A stretch of 64,000 nucleotides of DNA, from positions 1-64,000 of the forward strand of contig JAKOTS010000092.1 of assembly GCA_029777095.1 (NCBI GenBank), in the 5' to 3' direction. The DNA comes from Actinomycetes bacterium. Its GTDB lineage: Bacteria; Actinomycetota; Actinomycetes; Actinomycetales; Microbacteriaceae. The notes under the pieces are model-generated. The model was not told the DNA's origin. It was given only the letters and a program-made list of their open reading frames with translations, and did no database searches. The stretch's first letter is position 1; each line of letters opens with the position of its first letter. This document shows, one piece after another, positions 27,880 to 37,039 of the stretch. The position numbers and the translations under genes are program-made.

Positions 27880-28377
27880 ATGAGCAATGTAGCTACGCCT
27901 CTCGCCGATATCCCGTTTCAAGCTATGGATGGCACCTCGCAAACGCTTGCCGATTACGCCGACAAGGTCGTCTTGATCGTCAACGTCGCTTCGCGTTGTG
28001 GCCTTACCCCGCAGTACGCGCAACTCGAAGAGTTGCAGGAGCGCTACGGCGCGCGCGGGTTCCAGGTCTTGGGTTTTCCGAGCAACCAGTTCTTGCAGGA
28101 GCTCTCGACGAACGAAGAGATCTCCGAGTTCTGCTCGACGACCTATGGCATCTCGTTCCCGGTGCTCGACAAGGTGAAGGTTAACGGCAAGAAGGCCGCC
28201 CCCATCTTTAAAGAACTGAAGAAGACTGAGGATGCCTCGGGTGCCGCCGGCCGCGTCGCGTGGAACTTCGAGAAGTTCCTCGTGCTACCCAACGGCGAGG
28301 TCAAGCGCTTCCGCCCCCGTACCGTTCCGGACGCCCCCGAAATCGTTGAAGCGATCGAGGCCGCGCTCCCCGCATAG
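27880..28377 (+). CDS. Glutathione peroxidase family (thioredoxin-dependent type) peroxidase
   Basis: 165 residues. Peroxidatic Cys40 lies in NVASRCGLTPQY; the resolving Cys85 is in SEFCSTTYG, so an intramolecular disulfide reduced by thioredoxin or mycoredoxin is expected rather than glutathione, which actinobacteria lack. The usual middle Cys in GFPCNQF is Ser68 here (GFPSNQF). WNFEKFLV supplies the Trp-Asn of the active site. Reduces hydrogen and lipid peroxides in the cytoplasm. ATG start; no strong ribosome site; monocistronic. Confidence 0.94.
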   Translation: MSNVATPLADIPFQAMDGTSQTLADYADKVVLIVNVASRCGLTPQYAQLEELQERYGARGFQVLGFPSNQFLQELSTNEEISEFCSTTYGISFPVLDKVKVNGKKAAPIFKELKKTEDASGAAGRVAWNFEKFLVLPNGEVKRFRPRTVPDAPEIVEAIEAALPA

Positions 28378-28518
28378 GAGACCGCTGGTGGGCCGGGGCG
28401 GACTCGCGACCGCCCCGCGCCTCCGCGGCGCGCTTCCGCCCTGGGAATCTCGGCACAGGGCCTGAAAAACGAACGCCATTCGGTTTAAGCTGGGCCCACT
28501 GACACGAAGGGGTGCATC

Positions 28519-30303
28519 ATGACCGAATCAAACGCCGTCGACCGTCCCTGGCTCGACTCGAATCTGCCGATCGCTGAGCGCGTGGAGTTGCTCCTGGCCG
28601 CGATGACGCTCGAGGAGAAGGCTGGCCTGTTCTTCCAGTCGATGATCGCGATTGGTGAGGATGGCGGACTCGCAGAGGCCGACCCCGTGTTCGGATTGCC
28701 CTCGACCGTCGATTACGTCACCGAGCGGCACATGACGCACTTCAACCTCTTTGGTGCGGCGCCGAGTGGGCGGGGGCTGGCCGAGTGGCAGAACGCGCTA
28801 CAGGGGCTCGCGGCATCCACTCGTCTTGGAATCCCGGTGACGATCTCGACCGATCCGCGGCACTCGTTTAGTGAAAACCCGGGCGCGGCAATTTTGGCCG
28901 GAGCGTTTTCGCAGTGGCCCGAAACGATGGGGCTCGCCGCCATCCGCGATGAGGCGCTGGTCGAAGAATTCGCCAATATTGCCCGACAGGAATATGTCTC
29001 AGTCGGGATTCGCGTGGCGCTGCACCCGCAGATCGACCTCGCAACCGAGCCACGCTGGGCGCGCCAGTTGTCGACGTTCGGTGAAGACGCCGAGCTCACC
29101 GCGCGCCTCGGGGCCGCCTACATTCGTGGTTTCCAGGGCAACACTCTTGGCGGGCAGTCGGTCGCCACGATGATCAAGCACTTCCCGGGCGGCGGGCCCC
29201 AGAAAGACGGCGAAGACCCGCACTTTGCCTACGGGCGCGAGCAGGTGTACCCGGGCGGCGAGTTCGAACTGCACCTGCGCCCATTCGAGGCCGCGTTCGA
29301 GGCGGGCGCGAGCCAGGTGATGCCGTATTACGGGATGCCGGTTGGCACCGAGCACGAAGAGGTGGGCTTCGGCTTCAACAAGTCGGTCATCACCGGCCTC
29401 CTGCGCGGGCGCTTCGGTTTCGAGGGCATCGTGTGCACCGACTGGGGCCTCATCAATGACTCCGTCCTCATGGGCGAGCCGTTCCCCGCGCGCGCGTGGG
29501 GGGTCGAAGCGCTCACTCCGCTCGAGCGAATCGTGAAGGTGCTCGACGCCGGCGTCGACCAGTTCGGCGGCGAAAACACGCCCCACCAGCTGATCGAACT
29601 CGTGCGCGATGGCAAGATCACCGAACAGCGCCTCGACGTTTCGGCGCGCCGACTGCTCCGCGAGAAGTTCGTGCTCGGTCTGTTCGAAAACGCGATGGTG
29701 GATGCCTCAGCCGCCGAAGACATCGTCGGTGCGGCCGAGTTCGTGGCCGCGGGTGAAGCGGCGCAGCGCGCGTCGATCACCGTCCTCACGAACGACGTCA
29801 ACTCGGAGGGCGTCCCGGCGCTTCCTTTCGCTCGTGGCTTGCGCATCTACGCCGAGGGCATCGACCCCGAGGTTGTCGCCGAGTTTGGGGTCGTGGCATC
29901 CAGCCCCGGCGAAGCCGATATCGCCGTGCTGCGGTTGCAGGCGCCCTTTGAAACGCGTGCGACGTTCTTTGAGAACTTTTTTCACGCCGGCTCGCTCGAT
30001 TTTGATCCCGACACGCTCGAGCACGTGCGTGAAATCGCGGGACAGGTGCCGACGATTGTCGATGTGTTCCTCGATCGCCCGGCGATTCTCGAGCCGATCG
30101 TAGATGCCGCGGCAGCGGTGGTTGTGAACTGGGGCGTCAACGCGCGCGCACTGCTCGACGTACTCACCGGCGGCGCCAAGCCCAAGGGGCGTCTCCCGTT
30201 CGACGTGCCCCGCTCGATGTCCGCCGTCGAGCAGAACCTGCCCGACGTGCCGTTCGATACGGTCGATCCGCTGTTCCACTTCGGGCACGGGCTTTCGCTC
30301 TAG
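28519..30303 (+). CDS. Glycoside hydrolase family 3 protein
   Basis: 594 residues. TIM-barrel N-terminal domain with KHFPGGGPQKDGEDPH near 218 and the nucleophile Asp308 in GIVCTDWGLI. The C-terminal alpha/beta sandwich follows (from about 430). Likely a beta-glucosidase- or beta-xylosidase-type exo-enzyme. There is no signal peptide, so it acts in the cytoplasm on imported oligosaccharides. AAGGGG lies about 6 nt before the ATG; a TAAGCT box lies at 28486-28491. No sugar transporter is adjacent. Substrate is not readable. Confidence 0.9.
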   Translation: MTESNAVDRPWLDSNLPIAERVELLLAAMTLEEKAGLFFQSMIAIGEDGGLAEADPVFGLPSTVDYVTERHMTHFNLFGAAPSGRGLAEWQNALQGLAASTRLGIPVTISTDPRHSFSENPGAAILAGAFSQWPETMGLAAIRDEALVEEFANIARQEYVSVGIRVALHPQIDLATEPRWARQLSTFGEDAELTARLGAAYIRGFQGNTLGGQSVATMIKHFPGGGPQKDGEDPHFAYGREQVYPGGEFELHLRPFEAAFEAGASQVMPYYGMPVGTEHEEVGFGFNKSVITGLLRGRFGFEGIVCTDWGLINDSVLMGEPFPARAWGVEALTPLERIVKVLDAGVDQFGGENTPHQLIELVRDGKITEQRLDVSARRLLREKFVLGLFENAMVDASAAEDIVGAAEFVAAGEAAQRASITVLTNDVNSEGVPALPFARGLRIYAEGIDPEVVAEFGVVASSPGEADIAVLRLQAPFETRATFFENFFHAGSLDFDPDTLEHVREIAGQVPTIVDVFLDRPAILEPIVDAAAAVVVNWGVNARALLDVLTGGAKPKGRLPFDVPRSMSAVEQNLPDVPFDTVDPLFHFGHGLSL

Positions 30304-30483
30304 GCGGCTGTTCGCACTCGCCGGTATATGCGCCTGAACGCGGCGCGCGGGCACCAGGCTCGTGCGCCGCTTCGCGCGCCCTGCGCGTGCGGCTGCGCGT
30401 GACCTTCGCGCGCGCTGCGCGTGCGCGGCTCCGCCCGCCCTGTGGACACCGCACAGCCCGTCAACATGGCCCCCGCGCAAAAT

Positions 30484-30534
30484 CTGTGCGATTCACACAG
30501 GCTGGTTTGCTTTTGGTTGTTGGAGTCCTACCGT
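30484..30534 (+). promoter_or_regulatory. Promoter and possible operator of the acyl-CoA oxidase-type gene
   Basis: An inverted repeat CTGTG-N7-CACAG (30484-30500) lies just before TTGCTT (30507-30512), 16 nt, TACCGT (30529-30534). The repeat could bind a TetR-like regulator, common for fatty-acid genes. The rest of the 287-nt spacer (30304-30480) is CpG-rich with GCGCGT repeats and nothing else I can name. Confidence 0.4.
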
Positions 30535-30590
30535 TGCAGTGATTTGTGTTCGCGCCATGGCGCGGGCCGCTGCGCGCTGGGAGGCACACC

Positions 30591-32645
30591 ATGACCGACA
30601 TCACCAATCGCGACATCGCTGGCGAGGCCGAGGCATCCGCTGTTCGTCTCGACGTTGCTGACGTGAACCGCCGCCTGCTTGGCACCTGGGCCGATGTGCG
30701 GCTCGAAGCGCGCGAAATGGTGAAGGATCCGGCGTTCTGGCGCGACGATTCGCTGGCGAAAGACGCGCACCGCGAGCGCGTCCTCGAGCAGTTGCACCTG
30801 CTCGTTGCGAATGGGGCCGTGCACCGGGCCTTTCCGAAGGAGTACGGCGGTCAGGAAAATAACGGCGCCAACATTGCCGGGTTCGTCGAGCTCGTCACGG
30901 CCGACCCGAGCCTGCAGATCAAGGCGGGCGTGCAGTGGGGGCTGTTCGGCTCAGCGGTGCAGCAACTTGGCACGAAGGAGCACCACGACAAGTGGTTGCC
31001 CGGCATCATGAGCCTTGAGATTCCGGGCGCGTTCGCGATGACCGAGACCGGACACGGATCGGATGTCGCGTCGGCAAGCACGACGGCGACCTACGACCCC
31101 GAGACCGAAGAGTTCGTGATTCACACGCCGTTTCGCGCCGCGTGGAAGGAATACCTCGGCAACGCCGCGGTCGACGGCATCGCGGCCACGGTCTTCGCGC
31201 AGTTGATCACGAACGGTGTCAACCACGGCGTGCACTGCTTCTACGTGCCGATCCGCGATGCGAACGGCGAGTTCTTGCCGGGAGTCGGCGGCGAAGACGA
31301 CGGGCTCAAGGGTGGCCTGAACGGCATCGACAACGGCCGCCTGCACTTCACTCACGTGCGGATTCCGCGCACCAACCTCCTCAACAAGTACGGCGATGTT
31401 GCGGCCGACGGCACCTATTCGTCGCCGATCAAGAGCGCCGGCCGCCGCTTCTTCACCATGCTCGGCACCCTCGTGCAGGGTCGCGTCTCGCTCGACGGGG
31501 CCGCGGCCTGGACGTCGGCCCTCGGCCTGAAAATCGCCATCACGTACGGCAACGAGCGTCGCCAGTTCAACTCCGGACCCGGCACCGAAGAGACCGTGCT
31601 GCTCGACTACGCGCGCCACCAGCGCCGCCTGCTTCCGCGTCTCGCCACGACCTACGCGTCGATCTTTGCGCACGACGAATTCCTCGTAAAGTTCGACGCG
31701 GTGTTCAGCGGCAAGGCCGATACCGACGGCGACCGCGAAGACCTCGAGACCCTCGCCGCAGCGCTCAAGCCGCTCTCGACCTGGCACGCGCTCGATACCC
31801 TGCAGGAAGCCCGCGAAGCGTGCGGTGGCTCGGGCTTCATGTTCGAGAACCGCCTCGTTGGCCTTCGCGCCGACCTCGACGTGTACGCCACGTTTGAGGG
31901 CGACAACAACGTGCTCCTGCAGCTCGTTGGCAAGCGGTTGCTGACGGATTTCGCCACGCAGTTTCGTGGGGCGGATGCCGCGACCCTCGCCAAGTTCGCA
32001 GTCGGACAGACTGCCGGCAAGGTGTTCCATGGCGCTGGTCTCCGCCAGCTCGGACAGGCCGTGGGTGACTTCGGCTCGACCGCCCGCGCCGTCGAGCGCG
32101 GCCTGCGCGCCGACCAGCAGCACGAGCTGCTCGCGGGGCGCGTCGAGCAGATGGTCTCTGATATTGCGACCCGGTTGCGTCCGGCATCCAAGCTCTCATC
32201 CGCCGACGCGGCGGCGCTCTTCAACGAGAACCAGTCGGAGCTCATCGAAGCGGCGCGCGCGCACGGCGAACTGCTGCAGTGGGAGGCGTTCACCGACGCT
32301 GTGAACGCGATCGAAGACGAGGGAAGCCGCCAGGTGCTGACCTGGTTGCGTGACCTCTTTGGTCTCACCGTGATCGAGAAGCACCTGGCCTGGTTCTTGA
32401 TCAACGGCCGGCTCTCCGCGCAGCGCGCTGCCGCCGTCTCGTCGTACATCGACCGGTTGTGCCTGCGGCTTCGGCCCCACGCGCTCGATCTGGTCGACGC
32501 CTTCGGGTACGAGCCCGAGCACCTTCGCGCGCCCATCGCCTCCGGTGCCGAGCAGGCTCGCCAAGACGAGGCGCGCGCCTACTACGCCGAGCAGGTGGCT
32601 TCGGGCACGGCCCCGATCCTGGAGAAGCACGCGCACAAGCGCTGA
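30591..32645 (+). CDS. Acyl-CoA oxidase-type acyl-CoA dehydrogenase
   Basis: 684 residues from the ATG at 30591, with GGGAGG 7 nt upstream. Longer than ordinary acyl-CoA dehydrogenases (about 380) and organised like acyl-CoA oxidases: FAD loop AFAMTETGHGSDVASASTTATYD near 155, HFTHVRIPRTNLLNKYGDV near 262, YGNERRQF, and EACGGSGFMFENRLVGLRADLDVYATFEGDN near 410-440, then a long helical C-terminal domain. It would make 2-enoyl-CoA in beta-oxidation; oxygen or ETF as acceptor cannot be decided. It is monocistronic. Confidence 0.9.
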   Translation: MTDITNRDIAGEAEASAVRLDVADVNRRLLGTWADVRLEAREMVKDPAFWRDDSLAKDAHRERVLEQLHLLVANGAVHRAFPKEYGGQENNGANIAGFVELVTADPSLQIKAGVQWGLFGSAVQQLGTKEHHDKWLPGIMSLEIPGAFAMTETGHGSDVASASTTATYDPETEEFVIHTPFRAAWKEYLGNAAVDGIAATVFAQLITNGVNHGVHCFYVPIRDANGEFLPGVGGEDDGLKGGLNGIDNGRLHFTHVRIPRTNLLNKYGDVAADGTYSSPIKSAGRRFFTMLGTLVQGRVSLDGAAAWTSALGLKIAITYGNERRQFNSGPGTEETVLLDYARHQRRLLPRLATTYASIFAHDEFLVKFDAVFSGKADTDGDREDLETLAAALKPLSTWHALDTLQEAREACGGSGFMFENRLVGLRADLDVYATFEGDNNVLLQLVGKRLLTDFATQFRGADAATLAKFAVGQTAGKVFHGAGLRQLGQAVGDFGSTARAVERGLRADQQHELLAGRVEQMVSDIATRLRPASKLSSADAAALFNENQSELIEAARAHGELLQWEAFTDAVNAIEDEGSRQVLTWLRDLFGLTVIEKHLAWFLINGRLSAQRAAAVSSYIDRLCLRLRPHALDLVDAFGYEPEHLRAPIASGAEQARQDEARAYYAEQVASGTAPILEKHAHKR

Positions 32646-32677
32646 CCCGAGCCATCGCGTGGGGAGGCGCCGCACCC

Positions 32678-32683
32678 TAAGCT
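32678..32683 (+). promoter_or_regulatory. -10 box of the DUF1622 gene, leaderless arrangement
   Basis: TAAGCT, 6 nt (GAGGCC), then GTG at 32690. Confidence 0.45.
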
Positions 32684-32689
32684 GAGGCC

Positions 32690-33124
32690 GTGCAAATCGA
32701 GAGCCTGTTTTCAACCATTGCGGTCGTGTTCGAGTCGGTCGGCGTGATCGTGATGATCGTCGGTTTCGTCATTGCGCTCATCCTCGCGGCGCGGGTGCTC
32801 GCGCGGCGCGAGCCGGGCCAGCAGGCCTTCACGGTGCTGCGCACCACGCTCGGCTCATCGATTCTGCTCGGCCTCGAGGTGCTCGTCGCGGCCGACCTCG
32901 TGCGCACCATCACGTCAAAACCCTCGCTGGAAGAGGCCGCGATCCTGGGCATGATCGTGCTCATTCGCACCGTGCTCAGCATGTCGATCCAGATCGAGAT
33001 CGAGGGCACCCTGCCGTGGCGTCGCGCAATGCTCACCAGCGGCGGGCAGCTCCTCGGCGAGGCCGTCTCGCGTGACCGTGCCGCGCAGGCGGCGCACAAC
33101 ACTGTTCGGGATGCCTCGGCCTGA
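32690..33124 (+). CDS. DUF1622 family membrane protein
   Basis: 144 residues. Three hydrophobic segments: FESVGVIVMIVGFVIALILAARV (about 14-36), GSSILLGLEVLVAADLVRTI (about 54-74), and AAILGMIVLIRTVLSMSIQIEIEG (about 82-106). The pattern with the basic RRAM after the third segment matches DUF1622, small membrane proteins without known function. GTG start and adjacent -10 box. It is followed 79 nt later by an LLM oxidoreductase; no clear functional link. Confidence 0.85.
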   Translation: MQIESLFSTIAVVFESVGVIVMIVGFVIALILAARVLARREPGQQAFTVLRTTLGSSILLGLEVLVAADLVRTITSKPSLEEAAILGMIVLIRTVLSMSIQIEIEGTLPWRRAMLTSGGQLLGEAVSRDRAAQAAHNTVRDASA

Positions 33125-33203
33125 GGCATCCACTCGCCGTCTGCGCGTTGGGGCGCCGGAATAGCGACGCGCGTCTGCTGGTTGGCCCGAGTGGAGGCGC
33201 ACA

Positions 33204-34067
33204 GTGGATTACGGACAACGGCTCGAGTTCGGAGCCTTCATCACGCCGACCGCGGCAGACCCGATGGCAACCGTCGGTCTTGCGGTTACGGCCGAAGCAT
33301 CGGGTTTGGATCTCGCGACGTTCCAGGATCACCCGTACCAACCGGCGTTTCTCGATGCCTGGACGCTGATGAGTTTCGTCGCCGCACGGACCGAGCGCAT
33401 CCGCCTGGCACCGAACGTGCTCAACGTGCCGCTTCGGCAACCGGCGGTCGTCGCGCGTGCGGCGGTAAGCCTGGATCTGCTCTCGGGTGGTCGCCTCGAC
33501 CTCGGGCTCGGCGCGGGCAGTTTTTGGGACGCGATCGAGGCGATGGGTTCGCCGCGCCTGAGCCCCGGCGAGTCGGTGGTCGCGCTCGAAGAAGCGATTG
33601 ACGTGATGCGGGCCCTGTGGGCGACGGGCGAGCGCGGCGGCGCGTTCACCGATGGGGAGTTTCACCGCGTACACGGTGCGAAGCGGGGCCCAACGCCGGC
33701 CCACGACATCCCAATCCTGATCGGTGCGCTCCGGCCACGCATGCTGCGGCTGATCGCGCGCAAGGGTGACGGCTGGTTGCCATCGCAGGCGTACTTGAAG
33801 CCGGGCGACCTCGCCGCAGGCAACGCCGTGATTGATGAGGAGGCAACTCGCGTGGGTCGGGATCCGCGGGAGGTACGTCGCCTGCTCAACATTGGTCGTG
33901 GGCCCTCAGGCGCGCAGCCGTGGCACGAGGAGCTTGCGCAGCTGGCGATTGAGGACGGTGTCAGCACGTTCATCGCGGTCGGCGATGATCCTCAGGTGCT
34001 TGCCCGGTTTGGGCAAGAGGTCGCACCGGCCGTTCGCGCGCTTGTCGCCGCGCACCGTGCTGCGTGA
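33204..34067 (+). CDS. LLM-class (luciferase-like) flavin oxidoreductase
   Basis: 287 residues. Bacterial-luciferase fold: FGAFITPTA at strand 1, [17 protein letters not shown] near 38, [41 protein letters not shown] near 68-108 (the classic LLM core), and [25 protein letters not shown] near 170. Uses FMN or F420 with an unknown substrate; neither cofactor can be excluded. GTG start with GGAGG about 7 nt upstream. It is followed by the short UvrA gene after 72 nt with its own promoter. Confidence 0.9.
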   Translation: MDYGQRLEFGAFITPTAADPMATVGLAVTAEASGLDLATFQDHPYQPAFLDAWTLMSFVAARTERIRLAPNVLNVPLRQPAVVARAAVSLDLLSGGRLDLGLGAGSFWDAIEAMGSPRLSPGESVVALEEAIDVMRALWATGERGGAFTDGEFHRVHGAKRGPTPAHDIPILIGALRPRMLRLIARKGDGWLPSQAYLKPGDLAAGNAVIDEEATRVGRDPREVRRLLNIGRGPSGAQPWHEELAQLAIEDGVSTFIAVGDDPQVLARFGQEVAPAVRALVAAHRAA

Positions 34068-34111
34068 GGCGCGGGCGGCATAAGGCGCGCGACAAGGCCG
34101 GGCCGGGCGGG

Positions 34112-34117
34112 TAGTCT
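34112..34117 (+). promoter_or_regulatory. -10 box of the uvrA-like gene
   Basis: TAGTCT lies 22 nt before the ATG at 34140. A GAGAGGA ribosome site follows, so this transcript has a short normal leader. Confidence 0.45.
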
Positions 34118-34139
34118 CGACCCGGTTGAGAGGAATCCG

Positions 34140-36494
34140 ATGGCTGAGGCATCCACTGTTCGCACCACCCATGTCGCCGACTCACACGAGGTGATTCGTG
34201 TTGTCGGTGCGCGCGAAAACAATCTCAAGAATGTCACCGTTGAGATCCCGAAGCGCCGGCTCACCGTCTTCACTGGGGTCAGCGGTTCGGGTAAATCGTC
34301 GCTCGTGTTCGGCACGATCGCTGCCGAGTCGCAGCGCTTGATCAACGAGACATACCCAACGTTCGTACAGCAGTTCATGGCTGCGCCTGATCGCCCAGAT
34401 GTCGATGCGCTCGAGAACCTCAGCCCCGCGATTTTGGTCGATCAGGAGCGCCTCGGTGCCAATGCGCGGTCGACGGTTGGCACCGCGACCGACACACATG
34501 CCATGCTGCGCATGTTGTTTAGCAGGCTCGGCGTGCCCCATGTCGGTTCATCGCAGGCGTTCTCGTTCAACGTGCCCTCGGTGAGCGGTGCGGGTGCGAT
34601 CGAGAAGTCCGATGGCACGAAAGAGCGTCGCGAATTTACTGTGACCGGGGGAATGTGCCCGAGGTGTGAGGGCCTCGGCGAGGTGAACGACATCGATCTC
34701 GACGAACTTTTCGACCGCGACAAATCGCTCGCCGACGGTGCATTCAAGATTCCGGGGTACGTCGAGGGCGGCTGGATGGTGCGCGGGTTCACTGAGTCGG
34801 GCTTCCTCGATCCGAAGAAGCCGATTCGGGAATATAGCGAGCAGGAGCTTCACGACTTCCTCTACAAAGAGACGACGAAGGTCAAGATCAGCGGAATCAA
34901 CATGAGCTACGAGGGGCTCATCCCGAAGATCACGAACAGCTTCCTCAAGAAAGATCGCGACGCACTGCAACCGCACATTCGCGCGTTCGTCGACCGTGCC
35001 GTCAAGTTCACCGCCTGCCCGGATTGTGGTGGCAGTCGGCTGAACGAGGGCGCGCGTTCCTCGAAGATCGCAGGTCTCAACATCGCGGATGCCGCAGCCA
35101 TGCAGATCTCCGATCTCGCCGACTGGCTGCAGGGCGTGAGCGACCCGGAGGTCGCCCCGCTCATCGCGGGCCTGCGCGACACGATCCGTTCATTCGTCGA
35201 CATCGGCCTCGGCTATCTTTCGCTTGACCGCGCGAGCGGCACGCTCTCGGGCGGTGAGGCGCAGCGCACGAAGATGATCCGCCACCTCGGCTCGAGCCTC
35301 ACCGATGTCACCTATGTGTTTGACGAGCCCACCGCCGGGCTCCATCCCCATGACGTGCAGCGCATGAACGCGCTGCTGCTGCAGCTGCGCGACAAGGGCA
35401 ACACGGTGCTGGTAGTCGAGCACAAGCCCGAGGTCATCGAGATTGCCGACCACGTGATTGATCTCGGACCCGGTGCGGGTCGCGATGGCGGCGAGCTCCA
35501 GTACGAGGGTGACGTCGCAGGCCTCCGTACCTCACAGACACTCACCGGCCGCCACCTCGACCACCGCGCGCGGCTGAAGGAGCAGGTGCGCAGCGGTGCA
35601 GGTGCGCTGCAGATCCGCGGCGCCTCGCTGCACAACCTCCGGAACGTCGACGTCGATATTCCGCTCGGCGTGCTCACGGTGGTGACGGGCGTCGCGGGCT
35701 CCGGCAAGTCGTCGCTCATCCACGGCAGCCTGCCCGCGTTTGACGACGTGGTGATCGTTGATCAGTCGGCGATCAAGGGGTCACGCCGCAGCAGCCCGGC
35801 CACCTACACTGGCCTGCTCGACGCCATCCGTGCCGCGTTCGCGAAGGCCAACGGGGTGAAGCCGGGCCTGTTCAGCGCAAACTCCGAGGGCGCCTGCCCG
35901 GCGTGCCGCGGCCTCGGCATGATCATCACCGAACTTGGGTTCGCCTCGACGGTCGAGACCCTCTGCGAGCTGTGCGGCGGCACCGGCTTCAGCGACGAGG
36001 TGCTTGAATATCGCCTTGACGGCATGAACATCGCGCAGGTGCTGGCGATGACGGTGGTCGAGGCATCCACCTTCTTCACTAAGGGTGCGGCGCACACGAC
36101 GCTTGCCCGCATGATTGACGTGGGCATCGGCTACATCACGCTGGGGCAGGCGCTGAACACGCTGTCGGGCGGTGAACGCCAGCGACTGAAGCTTGCGATC
36201 TCAATGGCCAAGAAGGGCGCGATCTATGTGCTCGACGAACCCACGACCGGGCTGCACCTGGCCGATGTCGACAACCTGCTCGGCATGCTGGATCGCCTCG
36301 TGGCAGCCGGCAACACGGTGATCGTCATCGAACACCATCAGGCCGTCATGGCGCATGCCGATTGGATCATAGATCTCGGGCCCGGTGCCGGCCACGACGG
36401 CGGCTCAATCGTCTTCGAGGGCACCCCGGCAGAGCTGGTCGCCACGGCCGACACACTCACCGCCACACACCTGCGCCGGTACGTCGGCGCCTGA
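34140..36494 (+). CDS. Short UvrA paralogue (excinuclease ABC subunit A-like)
   Basis: 784 residues, against about 950 for canonical UvrA. Two ABC modules: Walker [14 protein letters not shown] near 48 and [13 protein letters not shown] near 519. Signatures [11 protein letters not shown] and [11 protein letters not shown] are followed by DEPTAGLH and DEPTTGLH. Zinc Cys pairs CPRC, CPDC, CPAC and CELC are present. The shortening falls in the insertion domains, so the UvrB-binding part is probably reduced. Such class-III/DrrC-like paralogues are linked to antibiotic tolerance in Streptomyces and other bacteria; a role in nucleotide excision repair cannot be assumed. GAGAGGA ribosome site. Confidence 0.92.
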   Translation: MAEASTVRTTHVADSHEVIRVVGARENNLKNVTVEIPKRRLTVFTGVSGSGKSSLVFGTIAAESQRLINETYPTFVQQFMAAPDRPDVDALENLSPAILVDQERLGANARSTVGTATDTHAMLRMLFSRLGVPHVGSSQAFSFNVPSVSGAGAIEKSDGTKERREFTVTGGMCPRCEGLGEVNDIDLDELFDRDKSLADGAFKIPGYVEGGWMVRGFTESGFLDPKKPIREYSEQELHDFLYKETTKVKISGINMSYEGLIPKITNSFLKKDRDALQPHIRAFVDRAVKFTACPDCGGSRLNEGARSSKIAGLNIADAAAMQISDLADWLQGVSDPEVAPLIAGLRDTIRSFVDIGLGYLSLDRASGTLSGGEAQRTKMIRHLGSSLTDVTYVFDEPTAGLHPHDVQRMNALLLQLRDKGNTVLVVEHKPEVIEIADHVIDLGPGAGRDGGELQYEGDVAGLRTSQTLTGRHLDHRARLKEQVRSGAGALQIRGASLHNLRNVDVDIPLGVLTVVTGVAGSGKSSLIHGSLPAFDDVVIVDQSAIKGSRRSSPATYTGLLDAIRAAFAKANGVKPGLFSANSEGACPACRGLGMIITELGFASTVETLCELCGGTGFSDEVLEYRLDGMNIAQVLAMTVVEASTFFTKGAAHTTLARMIDVGIGYITLGQALNTLSGGERQRLKLAISMAKKGAIYVLDEPTTGLHLADVDNLLGMLDRLVAAGNTVIVIEHHQAVMAHADWIIDLGPGAGHDGGSIVFEGTPAELVATADTLTATHLRRYVGA

Positions 36495-36527
36495 GAGCGT
36501 GAGGCAGACGACAAGTGGATGTCGCAG

Positions 36528-36956
36528 CTACCTGCCGGCTGAGTGCAGGTGCCTCGACCCGTGTGAGAGCACCTTGACGACGATGCCGCGGCGGCCAAGC
36601 TCGGCCACCGATGCGGTCTCCTCTGCGAGGGTGCGGCCGAGGGCGTGCACGGTCGCCACGACCAGCACATCGCCCGGCGCGAGCGTGTCGAAGAAGCGGT
36701 GGATGCGCTCGGTCCAGCTCTCGAGCGTCTCGGCGGCAGGGTGCCGGAACCCGGCGATCGGCACGCCGAAACGTGCGAGCTCGTTGCGCTGGTCGGTCAC
36801 CGACGGCATGTCATCGCGCGCGACCACGAGGCCGACGAGGCGCGATGATTCGGGCCGAGCCTCCCACCAGGCATGATCAACCTGCTCGGCGGCGAAGCAC
36901 TTTGGGCACGTCGCGGCGTCGTGACTGAAGTCGATCGTTCCGGTGTGGTCTTCCAC
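36528..36956 (-). CDS. Serine-recombinase-like N-terminal domain protein, probably inactive
   Basis: 142 residues from the GTG at 36956, which has AGGAGG 7 nt upstream; the ATG at 36977 overlaps that ribosome site and is rejected. After a short N-terminal CPKC pair, the fold resembles a resolvase catalytic domain: LVGLVVARDDMPSVTDQRNELARFGV corresponds to YARVSTxxQ, and TLAPGDVLVVATVHALGRTLAEE to GDxLVVxxLDRLGRS. The catalytic Ser and several Arg residues are replaced. No DNA-binding tail is present. It may be a domesticated protein; function unknown. Confidence 0.75.
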   Translation of the reverse strand: MEDHTGTIDFSHDAATCPKCFAAEQVDHAWWEARPESSRLVGLVVARDDMPSVTDQRNELARFGVPIAGFRHPAAETLESWTERIHRFFDTLAPGDVLVVATVHALGRTLAEETASVAELGRRGIVVKVLSHGSRHLHSAGR

Positions 36957-37039
36957 GGCATGGCCTCCTGTCCCCATTGTCGCTCATCCTGTGCGGGTCG
37001 GCACCTTCGCGTTGGGGCGGCCGGGCCGCGCCGCGCGGG

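Noticed and set aside
30304..30480. Possible small RNA or repeat element
   Set aside because: GCGCGT-rich simple sequence without stable hairpin or promoter.
36528..36956. Active mobile element resolvase
   Set aside because: Catalytic residues and DNA-binding tail missing; no terminal repeats or transposase nearby.
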